A stretch of 64,000 bases of DNA from G965250275 sp965250275 (GTDB taxonomy: Bacteria > Pseudomonadota > Alphaproteobacteria > Rhodobacterales > Rhodobacteraceae). Numbering within the stretch: the first letter of the stretch is position 1; every line of letters begins with the position of its first letter. The notes beneath the pieces were generated by a model, which was given only the letters and a program-made list of their open reading frames with translations, was not told the DNA's origin and did no database searches. The position numbers and the translations under genes were made by a program. Where the stretch lies: positions 3,906,001 to 3,970,000 of the forward strand of contig OZ252297.1 of NCBI GenBank assembly GCA_965250275.1, given 5' to 3'. Positions 61,035-64,000 of this stretch are shown one piece after another.

Positions 61035-61751
61035 TTATCTCAGCGTTTGCTGGGCTCTTCGCGGTTTCCCGGCGTTCAGTGTGGGCAACAGACCACCCCG
61101 AGACCCGAATCGCTGCGGCACATTCCGTAAAGCATCGCGAACATCGAGCCGTGCAAAACAACTTCTGAGCATGGAAGCGAAGAAGCCTTGGGCACCCAGG
61201 TTGGGTGATACGAAGATGGCAACGACGAGTGCTCCCGTGATGGCGCCGGCGATGGTGGCAGAAACCGTGTGGGCGTCCAGCATGACCCTTGCATACATCG
61301 TGAGCAGCAACACTGGCCAAACGACAATACCGAGCCAAGGCGAATAGCGCCGCACGGCGAAAAACGCCCCGACGCTGGCCAATGCGGAGTGCCCTGACGG
61401 CATGTTGTGCTTGCTGTTTGCCGACCCGGGCCGTTGCCCCAGCCTTGTCCCCATCACCTCGACGTCGTTGAGAGCGCGTTTCGGCCCATGTGTGAGCACA
61501 ACGCCCGCCAAAGAGACTGCGGCAAGCTGCTTCAGTCCGGAAACATCTCTAAAGAGCAACACCATAGCGAGTGGGACAATCGAATTCAGATGTCGGGCAT
61601 AGGTTTCGACCCCCATAACCAAAGAATCCTGATGCCCGCCGCGTGGTGTCGCATAGTTCTTTTCCAAGTCGGTTGGAAAAACCGTGGCTGCCAATAGGGC
61701 GAGCATGGCAATGCCCCATTTGATCCGTGCCCATCCGCGGTAGCCCTGCAA
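61035..61751 (-). CDS. PAP2-superfamily phosphatase
   Basis: A 238-residue inner-membrane phosphatase. Active-site motifs are KRALNDVEVMGTRLGQRP (KX6RP-like), MPSGHSALAS (PSGH) and ARVMLDAHTVSATIAG (RX5H). Several membrane helices surround them. It resembles lipid A or phosphatidyl phosphatases but lacks a decisive subfamily mark. The first residues include a membrane segment. Lies downstream of the two-component genes (61 bp gap), suggesting common control. Confidence 0.85.
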   Translation of the reverse strand: MQGYRGWARIKWGIAMLALLAATVFPTDLEKNYATPRGGHQDSLVMGVETYARHLNSIVPLAMVLLFRDVSGLKQLAAVSLAGVVLTHGPKRALNDVEVMGTRLGQRPGSANSKHNMPSGHSALASVGAFFAVRRYSPWLGIVVWPVLLLTMYARVMLDAHTVSATIAGAITGALVVAIFVSPNLGAQGFFASMLRSCFARLDVRDALRNVPQRFGSRGGLLPTLNAGKPRRAQQTLR

Positions 61752-61812
61752 GTTGCGTCCTCCTTGACAACGTCAAGGAGTGCTAGTGGGCCAAGTTCTT
61801 CGCCGCCTGACC

Positions 61813-63105
61813 TCAGGCTGACACTTCTGTCAGAGTGGGAAATTCTACCGTGACCGCGAGCCCGCGACCTTCGTCGCCGTCGGAAAGACTGAACTTGGCG
61901 CCATGCATCTCAGAAATTGCGCGAACCAGTGACAAACCAATGCCAAACCCCGGGCCCTGACGGGTGCTTTGCCCCTGATACAGGGGTTGCATCACCTTTT
62001 CCCGCTCTGACAAGGGAATCCCTGGGCCCTGATCAAGGACGGACACACACGGACCATTCACCGCCAGCGAAATCTGCTGTCCGTCGGGTCCGTAGCGCAT
62101 CGCGTTCTGCAGAAGGTTCGCGATCAATTGTGCAATGAGTTCGGGATCGCCGAAGGTGTGCCCTGCGCTGTCGACACTGATCACCAGCGACTGTTTTGCG
62201 TCCTCGAGGACGGGTGAAAAGGTATCGGCCACCTGATCGGCTATCGCGCCCAGGTCCACTCGAACAAAGCCATCGCGTCCGGCCCCGCTTTCGATCCGGG
62301 CCAGACGCAGCAAAGCGTTGAACGTCCCGTTGATGTGATCGATTTGTTCCAGCGCCGCCCCAAGGTCGTCGGGGGTGACAGGCCGGTCCTTTTCGATCAG
62401 TGCGGTCAGGTTGCTTTCAATCTGCGCGCGCAGACGCGCCAGCGGCGTCCGGAGGTCATGTGCAATGTTCGAAGCCTGAACGCGCATTTGCGTCATTGCG
62501 TGGTCCAGCCGTTCGGTGGTGTCATTGATCCGCTCTGCCAGCAAACTCAGATCATCCTCACCCTCTAACGAGATGCGAGTCTCCAATTGCCCGCGCGCCA
62601 CCTTCGCCAAACCGGAGTTAACCAGACCCAGTCGCGCTTGACTCCGCCGCGCCATCCAGAGGCCGGTAATCACTGTGATGACAAGGCTTGCCAACAAGCT
62701 GACCCGCATTCCGCCAGCGAGAATGTCGCTCAACTCGTCCTGACGTTCGGTGTTTTCGCCCAGCAATATGTTGCCAGAGGGCGTGGTCCGCATCAGGTAG
62801 CGCATTTCGGGGCCTGGCCCGTCAGAGTTCGAAGTCAGAAAGCCTTCGGGCCAATCGTTGGAAACGAGAGATGCCGTTTGCCCATCGGCAGGGGCTGGCA
62901 AGCCGCGGTCCTCTGCCAGCATCTGCGTTGCCGCATCCATTCGCTCTTCGAGCCGCGCATCCACGGCCTGCAACATTTCCCGGTGCACAAGCCAGAATGT
63001 CCCGCCCCAGGCAAGAAAGGAAATGGCGGTAAAAACCCCCAACAATGAAAGCGCCTGGCGCACGGCGGAAAGGCGCCAGATACCCCTATACCGGTTCAAA
63101 GACAT
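61813..63105 (-). CDS. Sensor histidine kinase
   Basis: A 430-residue kinase. TM1 about residues 18-42, a periplasmic sensor of about 90 residues, TM2 about 130-155, HAMP, then the H-box ASNIAHDLRTPLARLRAQIE, N-box LIANLLQNAMRYG, G1 LDQGPGIP and G2 GFGIGLSLVRAI. OmpR-partner type. The start overlaps the response regulator stop by 20 nt. Confidence 0.93.
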   Translation of the reverse strand: MSLNRYRGIWRLSAVRQALSLLGVFTAISFLAWGGTFWLVHREMLQAVDARLEERMDAATQMLAEDRGLPAPADGQTASLVSNDWPEGFLTSNSDGPGPEMRYLMRTTPSGNILLGENTERQDELSDILAGGMRVSLLASLVITVITGLWMARRSQARLGLVNSGLAKVARGQLETRISLEGEDDLSLLAERINDTTERLDHAMTQMRVQASNIAHDLRTPLARLRAQIESNLTALIEKDRPVTPDDLGAALEQIDHINGTFNALLRLARIESGAGRDGFVRVDLGAIADQVADTFSPVLEDAKQSLVISVDSAGHTFGDPELIAQLIANLLQNAMRYGPDGQQISLAVNGPCVSVLDQGPGIPLSEREKVMQPLYQGQSTRQGPGFGIGLSLVRAISEMHGAKFSLSDGDEGRGLAVTVEFPTLTEVSA

Positions 63106-63763
63106 AGCCCGCGCCCCGGATTGTGCGGATCAAAGTATCCCCAAAGGGTTTTTCGATTTTGCCTCGCAACCGGCTGATATGTGTTTCCACAAGGCCCGTC
63201 GTCGGATCGAAGTGCATATCCCAGACCTGCTCAAGAAGGAGCGCGCGGGTCTGCAAACGTCCATTAGAACGAATAAAGACCTCGAGAAGCAGGAATTCCT
63301 TTGGGTTGAGGTCAATGGCTCGCCCCTGTCGCGTGCAGGTGCGTTTGTGAAGGTCTATGGTCAGATCACCCGCGCTGAGTTGTGAGGACTGTTCTTCTGT
63401 GGCGCCTTTCCGACGCACCAGCACATCAATCCGTGCAAGCAGCTCGGAGAAGGCAAAAGGCTTGACCAAGTAATCGTCACCGCCCGCGCGCAACCCTTCA
63501 ACCCGGTTCTCTACGTCACCAAGAGCCGTGAGAAACAGCGCCGGTGCGACCACCCGGGCCTGCCTGAGCGACTTCAGTACCGACAATCCATCCAGACCGG
63601 GCACCATGCGGTCGAGCACCAGCACGTCATAGGATTGTCCCATCGCCCCGGCCACCGCGTCTCGACCGTCTTTGAACAGATCCACCACATGCCCGGCTTC
63701 CCTCAAACCATCTCTGATCCAAGGGCCTAGCTTGTCATCATCCTCAAGAACCAGGAGCCGCAT
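63086..63763 (-). CDS. OmpR-family response regulator
   Basis: A 225-residue regulator. Receiver domain with MRLLVLEDDDKL, phosphoacceptor D51 in LVLDRMVPG and Lys in YLVKPF; winged helix LTIDLHKRTCTRQGRAIDLNPKEFLLLEVFI, RALLLEQVWDMHFDPTTGLVETHISRLRGKIE in parts. ATG 63763 places the receiver at the N-terminus; the frame is open upstream. Forms a pair with the kinase, and its start overlaps the end of the reductase gene by 20 nt. Confidence 0.93.
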   Translation of the reverse strand: MRLLVLEDDDKLGPWIRDGLREAGHVVDLFKDGRDAVAGAMGQSYDVLVLDRMVPGLDGLSVLKSLRQARVVAPALFLTALGDVENRVEGLRAGGDDYLVKPFAFSELLARIDVLVRRKGATEEQSSQLSAGDLTIDLHKRTCTRQGRAIDLNPKEFLLLEVFIRSNGRLQTRALLLEQVWDMHFDPTTGLVETHISRLRGKIEKPFGDTLIRTIRGAGYVFEPV

Positions 63764-64000
63764 TGGGCACATTTCTCTGCTGCCGGGCCCAGTCGCGGGC
63801 CGCATCCAAAACCGGTTTGCCGATATAGATCAGGTCGGTCAATCCGTACGCCCCGCGAAAGTCGAACTGCTCGCTACGAATAGGCCCGGTCATCCCCGCA
63901 TGCCTGCAGGCTTCAGTCGTCATATGTTTGAGACCGTCCGGTCCGCAAAGATAGACATGCGCCCGCAAATCTACTTCGCGTAAGATGCTCGCCAAGGCTG
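63744..64000 (-). CDS. C-terminal end of a ferredoxin-reductase-type flavoprotein, cut by window edge
   Basis: Only the last 84 codons are in the window. They read HVYLCGPDGLKHMTTEACRHAGM, the NAD(P)-binding end (CGP motif) of an FNR-fold reductase, then FDFRGAYGLTDLIYIGK. Such C-termini occur in ferric-reductase-like transmembrane proteins. The gene starts beyond the right edge. It overlaps the response regulator gene by 20 nt, so the reductase, regulator and kinase form one operon. Confidence 0.75.
   Translation of the reverse strand, partial: ALASILREVDLRAHVYLCGPDGLKHMTTEACRHAGMTGPIRSEQFDFRGAYGLTDLIYIGKPVLDAARDWARQQRNVPNAAPGS

Overview
The window looks like a chromosomal segment of an alphaproteobacterium of the Rhodobacteraceae (Roseobacter group). 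The evidence is a conserved housekeeping block (murA, DUF2948, hisD, UPF0262, low-molecular-weight phosphatase, infA, maf, RNase E/G, yacG), two TRAP transporter operons, a GlnT/GlxBCD cluster, a VPLPA-CTERM exported protein and the G+C-rich codon use. No phage, transposase, CRISPR array or rRNA was found. All assignments come from reading translated motifs; no database search was run.

Region by region: 1-4.6 kb holds two class III nucleotide cyclases. One runs off the left edge and has no conventional start codon. The other has an in-frame TAA inside its catalytic domain. With them lie a DUF3592 protein, a HAD hydrolase and family-type intergenic repeats, including a 113-bp element present twice. 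4.6-8.6 kb carries a DUF1254/DUF1214 secreted protein, an LprI-like protein, a D-2-hydroxyacid dehydrogenase and an SH3-domain protein. 8.6-13.8 kb is a glutamine synthetase III/GmaS-like plus glutamate-synthase-like operon (glnT, glxD, glxC, glxB) behind an XRE-cupin regulator with a clean 17-bp palindrome. 14.2-19.8 kb has a VOC protein, a porin, and a TetR gene divergent from a two-subunit Tat-exported molybdenum hydroxylase with a 28-bp near-perfect palindrome between them.

19.9-28.8 kb holds a secreted protein of unknown family, a thrombospondin-C-like VPLPA-CTERM protein, a TetR regulator, and an AraC regulator in line with a flavin unit (LLM monooxygenase, flavin reductase, RibBX), followed by DUF805 and DUF2189 membrane proteins. 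28.9-37.9 kb has an MHS-type transporter, a kinase-like phosphotransferase, a tandem VOC protein, an M20 amidohydrolase and an ABC-2 exporter with its membrane fusion protein. 37.9-42.2 kb is a TRAP operon with an alpha/beta hydrolase and a divergent MarR gene with an operator-like inverted repeat. 42.6-50.7 kb is a compact seven-gene catabolic operon (BKACE, TRAP P/Q/M, fused E1, RidA-like, HpaI-like aldolase) divergent from a PAS-LuxR regulator, with a shared AT-rich, half-site-bearing promoter region. I consider this the best candidate for an undescribed pathway.

51.4-60.1 kb is the housekeeping block flanked by tRNA-Phe and tRNA-Thr and interrupted by a cytochrome P450 gene between yacG and the RNase gene. 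60.4-64 kb carries a GlcG/HbpS-like haem-binding protein, a PAP2 phosphatase, a two-component system and the C-terminus of a ferredoxin/ferric-reductase-type flavoprotein cut by the right edge.
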